Shown piece by piece: positions 9,600 through 18,420 of a DNA stretch of 64,000 nucleotides (within the stretch, counting starts at the first letter, position 1; every line of letters starts with the position of its first letter). The stretch lies in the NCBI GenBank assembly GCA_019416865.1, contig DXWL01000001.1, positions 62,001 through 126,000 on the forward strand. The letters run 5' to 3'. Origin of the DNA: Fusobacterium sp. GTDB taxonomy: Bacteria; Fusobacteriota; Fusobacteriia; Fusobacteriales; Fusobacteriaceae. The notes below the pieces were generated by a model. That model was not told where the DNA came from. It saw only the letters and a program-made list of their open reading frames with translations, and searched no databases. A program made the position numbers and the translations under genes.

Positions 9600-10511
9600 T
9601 TAAAGAACCATACACCACAGTGGTATAGTTATTATTGATAAAACTGTACTGCATACTATACATTTTCCCGCAAAAATATAGTCCCCATTATATTTTGCTG
9701 CTAAAATAGCACTCGTACTAGCTGCAGGCATTCCACTTATAAGAACTTCTATTCCTGTACTTAAAGGATTTACACCACATATTCTGCATAATGAAAATAC
9801 TATAAATGGTATCAAAATAAGTCTTATAAACGAATAATACAACACTGTTTTTGAAACTACTGATTTTACATCCTCTATCTCCCCCAAAATACTTCCGATT
9901 AAAATCATAGAAACAGCTGTAGTACAACCTCCCACACTCTTTAAAGTTTTATCAAGAAAAAATGGAAGATTAATTTGAAAAAACATGAGTATCAATCCTA
10001 TATAAACAGCTATTATACAAGGGTGCAGTGCCACTCTCTTAAAAATATCTTTTTTGCTTCCTGAAGCTGTAAAACAAGAAATCCCTGCTGACCACATAAC
10101 TATTCTCTGTGGTATAAGACAAACTGAACCATACATAAGCCCAGCTAATTCATAAACTCCTTCAACAACTGCCAGTCCCATAAATCCAGCATTTGATGAA
10201 ACAGTTGCATATTTTAAAACTTTTCTTCTTCCTTCAGGCTGATTCTTGTATAAGATACCTGCTAAAAACATACTTATAAACTGTGCTGCAAAAGCAAATA
10301 CTATTATCACTATAAATTTTATCAATATTTCATAATTAAATTTAACTCTGAAAGAATTTGTTATCATTGCAGGTAAAAATACATATATAAGCAAATCTGT
10401 AAGAACTGCTCTTCCCTCTTCAGTAAGTATTCCTTTTCTCTTGACAATTATTCCAATTACCATAAGGAGAAATAATATTCCCTGAAGAGATAAAATTTTT
10501 GATATCTCCAT
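9600..10511 (-). CDS. AEC-family membrane transporter
   Basis: A 303-residue integral membrane protein with about ten hydrophobic segments and the auxin-efflux-carrier/MdcF-like family signature (SSNAGFMGLAVVEG near residue 105; a C-terminal SGMPAASTSAILAAKYNGD). Bacterial AEC members carry small carboxylic acids such as malate or malonate. It lies 18 bases after garD at the end of the tct-gar operon, so an aldarate or pathway-acid uptake or efflux role is likely. RBS AGAGGT precedes the ATG. Confidence 0.87.
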   Translation of the reverse strand: MEISKILSLQGILFLLMVIGIIVKRKGILTEEGRAVLTDLLIYVFLPAMITNSFRVKFNYEILIKFIVIIVFAFAAQFISMFLAGILYKNQPEGRRKVLKYATVSSNAGFMGLAVVEGVYELAGLMYGSVCLIPQRIVMWSAGISCFTASGSKKDIFKRVALHPCIIAVYIGLILMFFQINLPFFLDKTLKSVGGCTTAVSMILIGSILGEIEDVKSVVSKTVLYYSFIRLILIPFIVFSLCRICGVNPLSTGIEVLISGMPAASTSAILAAKYNGDYIFAGKCIVCSTVLSIITIPLWCMVL

Positions 10512-10529
10512 ATTTCTACCTCTTTTTTA

Positions 10530-12047
10530 TTAAGTTATAGGTGCTGGGTTAAAAATACAGAAGTCATTATGAAGCTTATATTTCTCTGCAAAACTTTGTT
10601 TTCTTCCACTTGCAACATCTATAATTTCATTAAATAATAAAGTTCCTATATCTTTTATTGTTGCTTCTCCTGTTGCTATTGGTCCCGCATTTATATCAAT
10701 AAGATCAAACCATTGATTTTTCATATCATTTCTTGAGCAAACTTTTATTACAGGAGCCACTGCCAGACCGTAAGGAGTTCCACGACCTGTCATAAATACC
10801 TGCAGTCCTATTCCAGATGCTAGTTGGCATGGTCCACATACTATATCACTTGCTGGAGTTGCTGCATAAATAAGTCCATGTTTTGTTGGTTTTTCTCCTA
10901 GTGAAAGAACTTCCACTATTGGAGATGTTCCTGATTTTGCTATAGAACCCATAGCTTTTTCAACTATATTTGCAAGTCCGCCTTTTTTATTTCCAGGAGT
11001 AGGATTAGCACTTCTGTCTACCTCTCCCTCTTCAAGATATTTATCGTACCATCTCATTTCAGCAGCAAGTTTTTCTCCCACTTCTGAATTTACACAACGT
11101 TCCCCTATAATATGAACTCCGTCTCTTACCTCTGTAACTTCAGAGAACATTACTGTTGCTCCTCCTTTAACAAGCATATCAGCAGCATATCCTGCAGAAG
11201 GGTTAGCTGTTACACCTGAAAAAGCATCACTTCCTCCGCACTGCATTCCTATAAGAAGATCTGATAATGGAAGAGTTTCTCTCTTTCTTTCATTAAGAAC
11301 AGCAAGTTTCTTATCTGCCATCTCCATGATTGAATCTATCATCTCTGCAAATCCTTTTTTCTCTTGTAAAATGATTACATTTTCAGGAGTAATATCCTCT
11401 TTATCACACAGCATATCAACAGTAAATTTTTCACATCCAAGCCCTACTACCATCATTTGTCCGCCAAAATTTGGATGCTTTGACAGATTACGAAGTATTC
11501 TTATAGGCACTTTAGCTTCAGGAGCATTTATCGCTACTCCACATCCATAAGCATGATTTATAGCTACAACACCATCAACATTTGGATATTTAGGTAAAAG
11601 TTCTTTTTTAATTTTTTCAACAGCTACATTCAAAACTCCTGTAACACATTGAACTGTTGTACTGATTCCTAAAATATTTCTTGTTCCTGCATATCCTCCA
11701 TTTGGATTTTTGTATCCTTCCCAAGTTGTTACAGTAGGTTCTGGAAGTTCAGTAACAAGATTTACTCCAAACTCCATATTATCTACTGACGGAGGTGTTG
11801 GAAGTACAAGCATTTTTTCATTTATCCACTGACCTTTTTTAATATCATCAACAGCATATCCTAAAACTACTCCATATCTTATTATCGGTTCATTTTTATT
11901 AATATCACATAGAGCAATTTTATGAGCTTGAGGGATATCATTCAAGGCTGTAATTTCATTCATAACTGTTGTTCCAGCTTTTATTTCTTCAACTGCAACA
12001 GCCACATTATCTATGTCTTTTATCTTTATACATGATACAGTCTTCAT
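10530..12047 (-). CDS. garD: Galactarate dehydratase
   Basis: A 505-residue UxaA/GarD-family lyase that dehydrates galactarate (mucate) to 5-keto-4-deoxy-D-glucarate. It aligns by eye throughout with E. coli GarD: N-terminal SAF domain (residues 1 to about 95), then the catalytic region with INHAYGCGVAINAP, GMQCGGSDAFSGVTANP, RSANPTPGNKKGGL and the C-terminal DINAGPIATGEAT and FNPAPIT. It converges with GudD on the same intermediate. Operon position between tctA and the AEC transporter suggests the Tct system imports the substrate. Confidence 0.96.
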   Translation of the reverse strand: MKTVSCIKIKDIDNVAVAVEEIKAGTTVMNEITALNDIPQAHKIALCDINKNEPIIRYGVVLGYAVDDIKKGQWINEKMLVLPTPPSVDNMEFGVNLVTELPEPTVTTWEGYKNPNGGYAGTRNILGISTTVQCVTGVLNVAVEKIKKELLPKYPNVDGVVAINHAYGCGVAINAPEAKVPIRILRNLSKHPNFGGQMMVVGLGCEKFTVDMLCDKEDITPENVIILQEKKGFAEMIDSIMEMADKKLAVLNERKRETLPLSDLLIGMQCGGSDAFSGVTANPSAGYAADMLVKGGATVMFSEVTEVRDGVHIIGERCVNSEVGEKLAAEMRWYDKYLEEGEVDRSANPTPGNKKGGLANIVEKAMGSIAKSGTSPIVEVLSLGEKPTKHGLIYAATPASDIVCGPCQLASGIGLQVFMTGRGTPYGLAVAPVIKVCSRNDMKNQWFDLIDINAGPIATGEATIKDIGTLLFNEIIDVASGRKQSFAEKYKLHNDFCIFNPAPIT

Positions 12048-12071
12048 TTTTCCACCTTTTAATATTTAAAA

Positions 12072-13538
12072 TTATCTATCTTTAAATTTATAGTTATCAT
12101 ATAGAGCATAAGCTATTGATAATAAAATTAATACCCAGATTCCTAATCCGATAGGTCTTTGGAAGAAGCACATCAAATCTCCTCCTGAACCTTTTATTGA
12201 GTCAACAAAATATTTCTCAAGATCACGACCTAAGATAAATCCTATTAAGAAACAAGCTGTTGATAATTTTAATTTTCCAAATATATATCCGATTATACCA
12301 AATAGGAATAAAGTCCATACATCAAACATATTTCCGTTACGGTTTGCATAAGCTCCGACAACACACATAAGAATAATTACTGGATATATTCTTGTTTTAG
12401 GGAATTGAATTACTTTTGCAATATATTTAATTGGATAGAACATTATTAAGAACATAAGAGCATTACAAATTAATAAAGCAAATAAAATTGTATGCCATGT
12501 TGCTGGGTTTTTAGAGATAAACAGAGGTCCAACTTGGATTCCTTGAAGCATAAATGCTCCTACTAGAACTGCTGTTGTACTATCCCCTGGTATTCCTAAA
12601 GAAAGAAGAGGTATTAATGCTCCACCTGTAAGTCCATTGTTTGCAGATTCACTGGCAACAAGTCCCTCAACTGCACCTTTTCCAAATTCATCTGGATTTT
12701 TAGAGAAGTTTTTAGCCTGTGAGTATGAAAGAATTGAAGCAGCACTTCCTCCAACTCCTGGAAGAATTCCCATAAATGTTCCTATTCCTGATGAACGAAT
12801 AACATTTACAAATTGACCTTTAAAATCTTTAAATGAGAATTTTCTTGTATTATCTGTCATCTCAGCTACTATTGCATTTGCTTTCATTCCATCTTCAGCT
12901 TCTTCAAATATTTGACTTAAAGCAAATAATCCAATAAGAACTGGAAGAAGCTGGAATCCACTTCTAAGTTCAACTCTTAAAAAGTCAGGAACCATTCTTA
13001 CCATATTGTTATCAGGAAACTGTCCAATAAGAGATATAAAAGTTCCCAAGAATCCTGCAAATATACCTTTAATCATATTTCCTTTTGAAAGAGCAGCTAT
13101 TACTGTCATTGCAAACAATATGATTAAGAATTTTTCTATAGCAGAGAATTTTATTGCAAGTCTTGCAAGAGGAGGAGTAAATAGCCAAAGAGCTCCTAAA
13201 CTTATCATACCTCCAAGAAGTGATGCAGTTATACCTATTTTTAAAGCTCTTTCTCCTTCACCTCTTTTTGCCATTGGGTGTCCGTCAAATCCAGTTGTAA
13301 TAGATGAAGGTGTTCCAGGTATATTTATAAGAATTGCTGGAATAAGTCCTCCACTGATACCTCCAACATAAAGACCAAGCAATAAATAAAGTGATGTATT
13401 TAAATCATAAGCATAAGTTAACGGTAAAAATATAGCGATTGCCATTGTAGCTGTCATTCCAGGAATAGCACCGAATATTATTCCTACAAAAACACCTAAG
13501 GCAGCTACTACAAATTGTAAAACTCCAAATTCTATCAT
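12072..13538 (-). CDS. tctA: Tripartite tricarboxylate transporter, large permease TctA
   Basis: A 488-residue polytopic membrane protein of the TctA family, with about 11-12 hydrophobic segments. The glycine/proline-rich family motifs GAIPGMTATMAIAIFLPLTY (about residues 22-41) and LLSLGIPGDSTTAVLVGAF are visible. It forms the transport channel of a three-component, sodium- or proton-driven, binding-protein-dependent importer with TctB and TctC. The start follows GGAGG, which overlaps the end of tctB. Co-transcription with garD points to a sugar diacid as substrate (inference). Confidence 0.94.
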   Translation of the reverse strand: MIEFGVLQFVVAALGVFVGIIFGAIPGMTATMAIAIFLPLTYAYDLNTSLYLLLGLYVGGISGGLIPAILINIPGTPSSITTGFDGHPMAKRGEGERALKIGITASLLGGMISLGALWLFTPPLARLAIKFSAIEKFLIILFAMTVIAALSKGNMIKGIFAGFLGTFISLIGQFPDNNMVRMVPDFLRVELRSGFQLLPVLIGLFALSQIFEEAEDGMKANAIVAEMTDNTRKFSFKDFKGQFVNVIRSSGIGTFMGILPGVGGSAASILSYSQAKNFSKNPDEFGKGAVEGLVASESANNGLTGGALIPLLSLGIPGDSTTAVLVGAFMLQGIQVGPLFISKNPATWHTILFALLICNALMFLIMFYPIKYIAKVIQFPKTRIYPVIILMCVVGAYANRNGNMFDVWTLFLFGIIGYIFGKLKLSTACFLIGFILGRDLEKYFVDSIKGSGGDLMCFFQRPIGLGIWVLILLSIAYALYDNYKFKDR

Positions 13539-13550
13539 AATTATATCCTC

Positions 13551-14006
13551 CTACGGTAATGTAATTTGGAATACCTGTCCAAATATGAACCATACCCCTA
13601 CAGCAAACACAGTTGAAATTATTATTGAGTTAGCAACAGATTTAAATCCAGGATTTTTATAGAAAGTTTTTTCTTTCACTCCCACTGCTACACCTTTTAA
13701 ATCTTCAACACCTGTAAATAACACATTAAATAAGAAGATACAAGTAATACTTGCTGGAAGGAAACCTATAAATTCCATCGCTTTTATATAAATAACAAAT
13801 AATAAAAGTCCGCCTATAAGTCTTAATTTATCCCAGTTTTCTTGAAAAAATCTATAACCTGAAATATTTATAAAAGGTTTTCCAGATTTTTTTGTTTCAA
13901 AGTATCTTTCAATCATCATTATTACCAGCAATATTGCTAAAATTCCCATTATGATAGGAGGAACAAGCCAGTGTGATTTTGATGGTATATAATTAATCTT
14001 AATCAT
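13551..14006 (-). CDS. tctB: Tripartite tricarboxylate transporter, small permease TctB
   Basis: A 151-residue membrane protein with four predicted hydrophobic helices (residues about 13-30, 65-82, 85-100, 123-145), matching the TctB/DUF1468 small subunit. Sequence identity within this family is low, so the call rests largely on topology, length and position between tctC and tctA. RBS AAAAGGAG precedes the ATG. Confidence 0.88.
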   Translation of the reverse strand: MIKINYIPSKSHWLVPPIIMGILAILLVIMMIERYFETKKSGKPFINISGYRFFQENWDKLRLIGGLLLFVIYIKAMEFIGFLPASITCIFLFNVLFTGVEDLKGVAVGVKEKTFYKNPGFKSVANSIIISTVFAVGVWFIFGQVFQITLP

Positions 14007-14043
14007 TTTAACTCCTTTTTTCTTAATATTTCCTTTTTAAAGA

Positions 14044-14073
14044 GGGAGAAATTTAATTTCTTAAATTTCTCCC
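14044..14073 (-). promoter_or_regulatory. Intercistronic hairpin between tctC and tctB
   Basis: A perfect 13-base-pair stem, GGGAGAAATTTAA (14044-14056) with TTAAATTTCTCCC (14061-14073), lies just after tctC without a proper U-tract. Such hairpins commonly protect the 3' end of binding-protein mRNA so that it accumulates above the permease messages; that role is inferred. Confidence 0.6.
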
Positions 14074-14104
14074 AAACTTTAAATAACTTTATTTTTTAAT
14101 CTTT

Positions 14105-15142
14105 TTATTTTTGAACTAAATCGTCAAGTGATGGTGAATTATCTATAAGAGTTTGAATTCCATCTCTTTTTCCATAAATAAATGCTTTAGCATCTGCTGC
14201 ATTTAAGAATCCAGCACGGTAGTTCATTCTTCCTAAATCTTCGTTGAATTGAGGATCAGCTGATACTTTTTCCATAGCTGTATCTAACTCCGCTACTAAT
14301 TCTGCTGGGAAATCTTTAGGCATATAGATTAAGAAATCTTTAGAGAATCTGAATTCTTTATCATTTACAGTTATTCCTAAATCTGCATAAGATTTAACAT
14401 CTACACCTTCAATATTATCTAAAAGACCTACAAATTTCATAGCAATTTTTGCATCATCTGTTTCTGTATAATCTTTTAATGAAGCATAGTCAGCAAATAT
14501 TACGTCGCAGTTTCCATCCCATAGAAGTTGACATTTGTCTGCTGTTGAACCACCAACAACTACTACTATACGATCTGCTACATCTTGACCATAAGTTTTA
14601 ACTACCCAATCATAGAAAGCTATAAATCCAACGTGAGAAACTCCTCCAGCTTCACAAGCCATACGGCAGATAGCATTTGGATTTTCTTTTAAATACTTAG
14701 GAATTTCTGTTAAATCATTATAAGGTGCGTTGATTCCTGCTGCCCAAGCTGCTCCAGGGTTTTGTGCAATACGAGGACCAACTTCCATATTTTCTAATTT
14801 ATATATATCATCATAAGATTTAAATGATACACCTAAATAAGTCATATCATGGAACATCATAATTGTATTTCCATCAGGTTTAGAATCCTGCATAGCTGCA
14901 AGTGCTTCTGCAGCCCCAACTGCATCAACTTTCATGTTAGCTCCAAGAGCTTTACCTAAATGTCTCGATACAGTATCTGCTATTAAATAAGAATCTCCTG
15001 ATGTAGATGTAGAACCTATAACAACTCTTACATTTTTTCCATTAAAAGTTGTAGCTGTTTCTTTCTCTTTTCCACATCCTGTAAAAACTACCATAGAAAT
15101 CAGACCAAGCATTAACATTAATACTTTCACAAACTTTTTCAT
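14105..15142 (-). CDS. tctC: Tripartite tricarboxylate transporter substrate-binding lipoprotein TctC
   Basis: A binding protein of about 345 residues of the Bug/TctC family. It begins with a lipoprotein signal peptide whose lipobox ends in VVFTGC (Cys23). The mature region has VRVVIGSTSTSGDSYLIADTVSRHLG and later strand-helix repeats typical of the family. Start at 15142 is chosen because GGGAGG lies six bases upstream, whereas the earlier in-frame ATG at 15178 has poor spacing. First gene of tctCBA-garD-AEC, divergent from a LysR gene. Confidence 0.92.
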   Translation of the reverse strand: MKKFVKVLMLMLGLISMVVFTGCGKEKETATTFNGKNVRVVIGSTSTSGDSYLIADTVSRHLGKALGANMKVDAVGAAEALAAMQDSKPDGNTIMMFHDMTYLGVSFKSYDDIYKLENMEVGPRIAQNPGAAWAAGINAPYNDLTEIPKYLKENPNAICRMACEAGGVSHVGFIAFYDWVVKTYGQDVADRIVVVVGGSTADKCQLLWDGNCDVIFADYASLKDYTETDDAKIAMKFVGLLDNIEGVDVKSYADLGITVNDKEFRFSKDFLIYMPKDFPAELVAELDTAMEKVSADPQFNEDLGRMNYRAGFLNAADAKAFIYGKRDGIQTLIDNSPSLDDLVQK

Positions 15143-15273
15143 TTCATACCTCCCAAACTTTTTTTCATCCTTTTTCAAAACATTTTTTATAAAATAAAAA
15201 CATTTAATCTTGTTTCAATCATATTTTAAACTAAAATTTCTATTAAGTAAAATTCTTTTTTTTAAGATTCGTC

Positions 15274-15315
15274 TTAATTTTTCTTATAGTTTTGTTAATT
15301 TTTCTTATAACTTTG
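15274..15315. repeat. Tandem 21-bp repeat between tctC and the LysR gene
   Basis: Two abutting 21-base copies (15274-15294 and 15295-15315), each starting TTAATTTTTCTTATA and differing at only two positions, lie in the 250-base divergent region. A period of two helical turns fits binding of a dimeric or tetrameric LysR regulator, but the function is inferred. Confidence 0.6.
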
Positions 15316-15393
15316 AAAAAATTATTGCTTTTAGCAAACTTGTAACTTATAATTTAATTGATAGAATAAAAATAAATTTAAAGCGAGGGAAAA

Positions 15394-16317
15394 ATGGATT
15401 TAAAACAGCTGGAATATATTGTAGAAATCGCAAAAGAAAAAAATATCACTCATGCTGCTGAAAAGCTTTTTATTTCCCAATCTGCACTGAATCAGCAGCT
15501 TTTAAAATTAGAAAAAGAACTTGGAGCTCAGCTTTTCCATCGTTCAAGAACTGATTGGCATCTTACAGAAGTAGGAGAAATATATATTGAAAATGCAAAA
15601 AAAATTCTGGAAATACAAAAAAATACATACAATCAGATATATGATTGTATTGAACATCATAAAAGAAAACTTACAATCGGACTTACAGCAGGAAGAGGAA
15701 TCGAATTATTCACATCTATTTTTTCTGATTTTCAAAAACTATATCCCAATGTTATTGTTGAACCAATAGAGATGTCTGTATATGAACAACAGAAAAAGAT
15801 GGAAAAAGGTGAACTAGATTTAGGATTTATGACTTTATCCAAAAATCAAAGGACAAAAGATAACTATATAGTTTTATATTCTGAGGAGATGGTTCTTATA
15901 ACTTCAAAAAAACATCCATTTGTTAATTCTGAAGCTGCAAAAGAACCTGTGGATCTTTTGAATTTTAAAGATGAACCATTTGTATTTATGAATAAAAAAT
16001 CAACCAACAGAGATGTTATTGATGAAATTTTTAAAGATGCTGGATTTGAACCTCGTATTCTTTTTGAAACAACCTATACAAGCAGTATTGTAAGAGCAGT
16101 AGAATTCAATCTTTCTTGTGCTGTTGTACCTTACTATTATGTAAAAAGTGAAAACAAAAATATCTCCTACTTTAGAATAAAAGGATTTCCTTCATGGGAT
16201 GTTTCTATAAGCTATAAAAAAGACAGCTATCTTTCAAAACCTGCTCAAGCTTTCATAGAACTTGCCAAAAAATACTGTAGCAAAAAAAATGGACTTATTA
16301 AACTCAATAAGTCTTAA
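15394..16317 (+). CDS. LysR-family transcriptional regulator
   Basis: A 307-residue LysR-type regulator. The N-terminal winged helix (MDLKQLEYIVEIAKEKNITHAAE...ISQSALNQQLLKLEKELGAQLF) is canonical, and residues about 90-300 form the type 2 periplasmic-binding-like effector domain. It is divergent from tctC and is the likely regulator of the tct-gar operon. It is closely related in sequence to the broken LysR gene at 20.3 kb, which suggests a duplication with the two sugar-acid loci diverging afterwards. Confidence 0.92.
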   Translation: MDLKQLEYIVEIAKEKNITHAAEKLFISQSALNQQLLKLEKELGAQLFHRSRTDWHLTEVGEIYIENAKKILEIQKNTYNQIYDCIEHHKRKLTIGLTAGRGIELFTSIFSDFQKLYPNVIVEPIEMSVYEQQKKMEKGELDLGFMTLSKNQRTKDNYIVLYSEEMVLITSKKHPFVNSEAAKEPVDLLNFKDEPFVFMNKKSTNRDVIDEIFKDAGFEPRILFETTYTSSIVRAVEFNLSCAVVPYYYVKSENKNISYFRIKGFPSWDVSISYKKDSYLSKPAQAFIELAKKYCSKKNGLIKLNKS

Positions 16318-16419
16318 AATATCTAATAACTTTCTTAATTTTTTAAATTTTACAAAATACATATTTCATATTATACTAATATTATCTCACATATATTAAG
16401 CTTAAAAGGAGGTATACTT

Positions 16420-16845
16420 ATGGAATACAAACAATCAAACAATTTTTATTTTGTAAGAATTGACAGAGGAGAAGAAGTACTTGCAAAACTTAAAGAAGTA
16501 TGTGAAAAAGAAAATATTACTTTAGGAAAAATAGAGGGACTTGGAGCAACAGATAAGCTTACAATCGGACTTTTTGATATCCAAGAAAAATTTTATCATA
16601 AAACAACATTGACAGGACCTATGGAAATAACTTCTTTCATTGGAAATATTTCTACTTCAAATGGAAAAACTTATCTGCACTGTCATATCAATGTATGTAA
16701 CAAAAATATGCAGATTTTCGGAGGACATCTTAATGAATGTTTTATTTCTGCTACAGGAGAATTTGTTATTACAAAAGCTGAAGGAACAGTAGAAAGAGAA
16801 TTAGACAAAGAAATTGGATTGAATTTATTTAAATTTATAGACTAA
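16420..16845 (+). CDS. PPC/DUF296 domain protein
   Basis: A 141-residue stand-alone PPC (DUF296) domain. The family hallmark, a paired-histidine strand followed by GGHL, is present as YLHCHINV...IFGGHL (about residues 87-107). The domain forms trimers; in plants it is coupled to AT-hook DNA-binding segments, but bacterial single-domain members have unknown function, and some binding of DNA or small ligand is only suggested. It follows the LysR gene by about 100 bases with its own AAAGGAGG ribosome site. No AT-hook is visible. Confidence 0.85.
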   Translation: MEYKQSNNFYFVRIDRGEEVLAKLKEVCEKENITLGKIEGLGATDKLTIGLFDIQEKFYHKTTLTGPMEITSFIGNISTSNGKTYLHCHINVCNKNMQIFGGHLNECFISATGEFVITKAEGTVERELDKEIGLNLFKFID

Positions 16846-16880
16846 AAAATAAAACTATAATACTCTTAAAATTTTTAATG

Positions 16881-16915
16881 TAGGCTGTTGCATTTTATAA
16901 ATTTGCAACAGCCTA
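16881..16915 (+). terminator. Terminator after the PPC-domain gene
   Basis: TAGGCTGTTGCA (16881-16892) pairs perfectly with TGCAACAGCCTA (16904-16915) and is followed by ATTTTATTT. Related hairpins with a GCTGTTGCA arm occur after the cold-shock gene and, interrupted, after the flavin reductase gene. Confidence 0.85.
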
Positions 16916-16928
16916 ATTTTATTTAAAT

Positions 16929-16979
16929 AAAAAAGAGCTGAATAAATTAGTAATTAAAAAACTAATTTATAACAGCCCT
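16929..16979 (-). terminator. Terminator of the GntP/dehydratase operon
   Basis: On the minus strand an imperfect long stem (GGGCTGTTATAAATTAGT with ACTAATTTATTCAGCTC) is followed by TTTTTTATTT. It lies downstream of the full-length permease frame rather than directly after the premature stop. Confidence 0.7.
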
Positions 16980-17015
16980 TAAAATGAGGATTAGTATATA
17001 ATTTTATTCAAATAC

Positions 17016-18401
17016 TCAGATAAATATATTTAAAACAATTAGTTCTAATACTCCTACTCCAGCCATTACCATTGATACTGCAGTTTTACATTTCAATTGA
17101 TCTTTCATTTCGGTAAGCCCAAACATTCCATTGAATACCCAAAATCCGCTATCATTAAAATAACCAAAAGAAATAGCACCAATACAACATGCTTAAGCAA
17201 GAAGAACTGGAGATACTCCTAACATTGATACAAGAGGAGCTGTAAGAGATGCTGCTGTCGTTATAGCTACTGTTGCAGAACCTAGGGCAATTCTCATAAG
17301 CGCTGCAATTATAACTGGAATAAGTATAGCTGGTAATGGCCAAGTTACTACCATATCTCCAAGTACTCCTCCTATTCCACTTTCTTTAATTACATTTCCT
17401 AATGATCCCCCTGCTCCTGTTATTAACATAATAATACCTGTATCCTTTATACTTTCATTCATAATATTTATTATTTCTTCTTTGGTAAGTTTACTTCCAA
17501 GACCATATACTGCTAAAATAGTACCTATTCCAAGAGCAACTATTGGAGCTCCTAATAAAGTAATTATATAATAAATTGGACCTGTTTTTATATTTGTTAT
17601 ATCTAAGATTGTTTTAGAAAAAATTAATACAAGAGGAATAACTATAGGAGATAACGAATTCCAAAGTTTTGGTAAATCTTTTACATTCATTATATTTTCA
17701 AGCTGTTCCATTGTTTTTATATATTCTTTTTTAAATTCTTTTCTATCATAAGTTCCATCTATATGAGGAATTTGATAAATTTTTGTCCCAATCCATTTAG
17801 AATATAAAGTTGATGCTATAAATATAGGAAGTGATAATAAACTTCCTGCTATTATCATTTGTCCGATATCCACACCCATCATACCTGCTGCTGTAAGTGG
17901 ACCAGGAGTAGGTGGAACCATTGTATGAGTAAGTTGAAGTCCACATGCAAGAGATAAAGCAAGACCAATAATTGATTTTCCTGTTACTCTAGAAAGAGCT
18001 TTACAAAGAGGTGTAAAAATTACAAGGGCTGAATCTGCAAAAACAGGTATAGATACTATCCAACCAGTTATAGCTAAAGCCCACTCTTCTCTGCCTTTTC
18101 CTATAAGTTTTATAAATGTATAAGCAAGTCTTTCTGCAGCTCCTGATTTTTCTAAAACCCCTCCCATCATTACTCCAAGACCTATTATTATTCCTGTATT
18201 TGCCAACGTATTTCCAAATCCTTTTGAAATTGCTTTTACAATTTCATTAGGATTCATTCCACCTATAATTCCTGTTACTAAAGCAGCTATTAATAAAGCT
18301 GTAAATGTATGAGTTTTTGTCTTCATTACTAAAATTATCATTAAAGCTATTCCCAAAAAAAGTCCTAATAACATTTGAGTTTCATATGTCATAAAATCCA
18401 T
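17016..18401 (-). pseudogene. GntP-family gluconate/sugar-acid permease with premature stop
   Basis: Codons 1-402 encode a GntP-type permease with many hydrophobic helices (ITGWIVSIPVFADSALVIF, LTHTMVPPTPGPL and other family motifs). Codon 403 (17193-17195) is TAA, but the same frame continues for another 58 codons with typical C-terminal GntP sequence, including ACCIGAISFGYFNDSGFW and a final membrane helix, ending at TGA 17016-17018. The full length of about 461 residues is normal for the family; the truncated product would lose the last helices. A point nonsense mutation or a sequencing error explains it; because the stop is TAA, selenocysteine is excluded. The neighbour is a sugar-acid dehydratase. 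Confidence 0.85.
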
Positions 18402-18420
18402 TCCCCTCTCTTTTTAATAT

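Noticed and set aside
15274..15315. CRISPR repeat
   Set aside because: Only two abutting copies, no spacers and no cas genes.
15210..15461. Short plus-strand open frame upstream of the first LysR gene
   Set aside because: It overlaps the LysR start in another frame, lacks a ribosome site and has AT-rich low-complexity sequence.
17193..17195. Stop codon in the GntP gene as a selenocysteine or recoding site
   Set aside because: The codon is TAA, not TGA, and GntP permeases are not selenoproteins.
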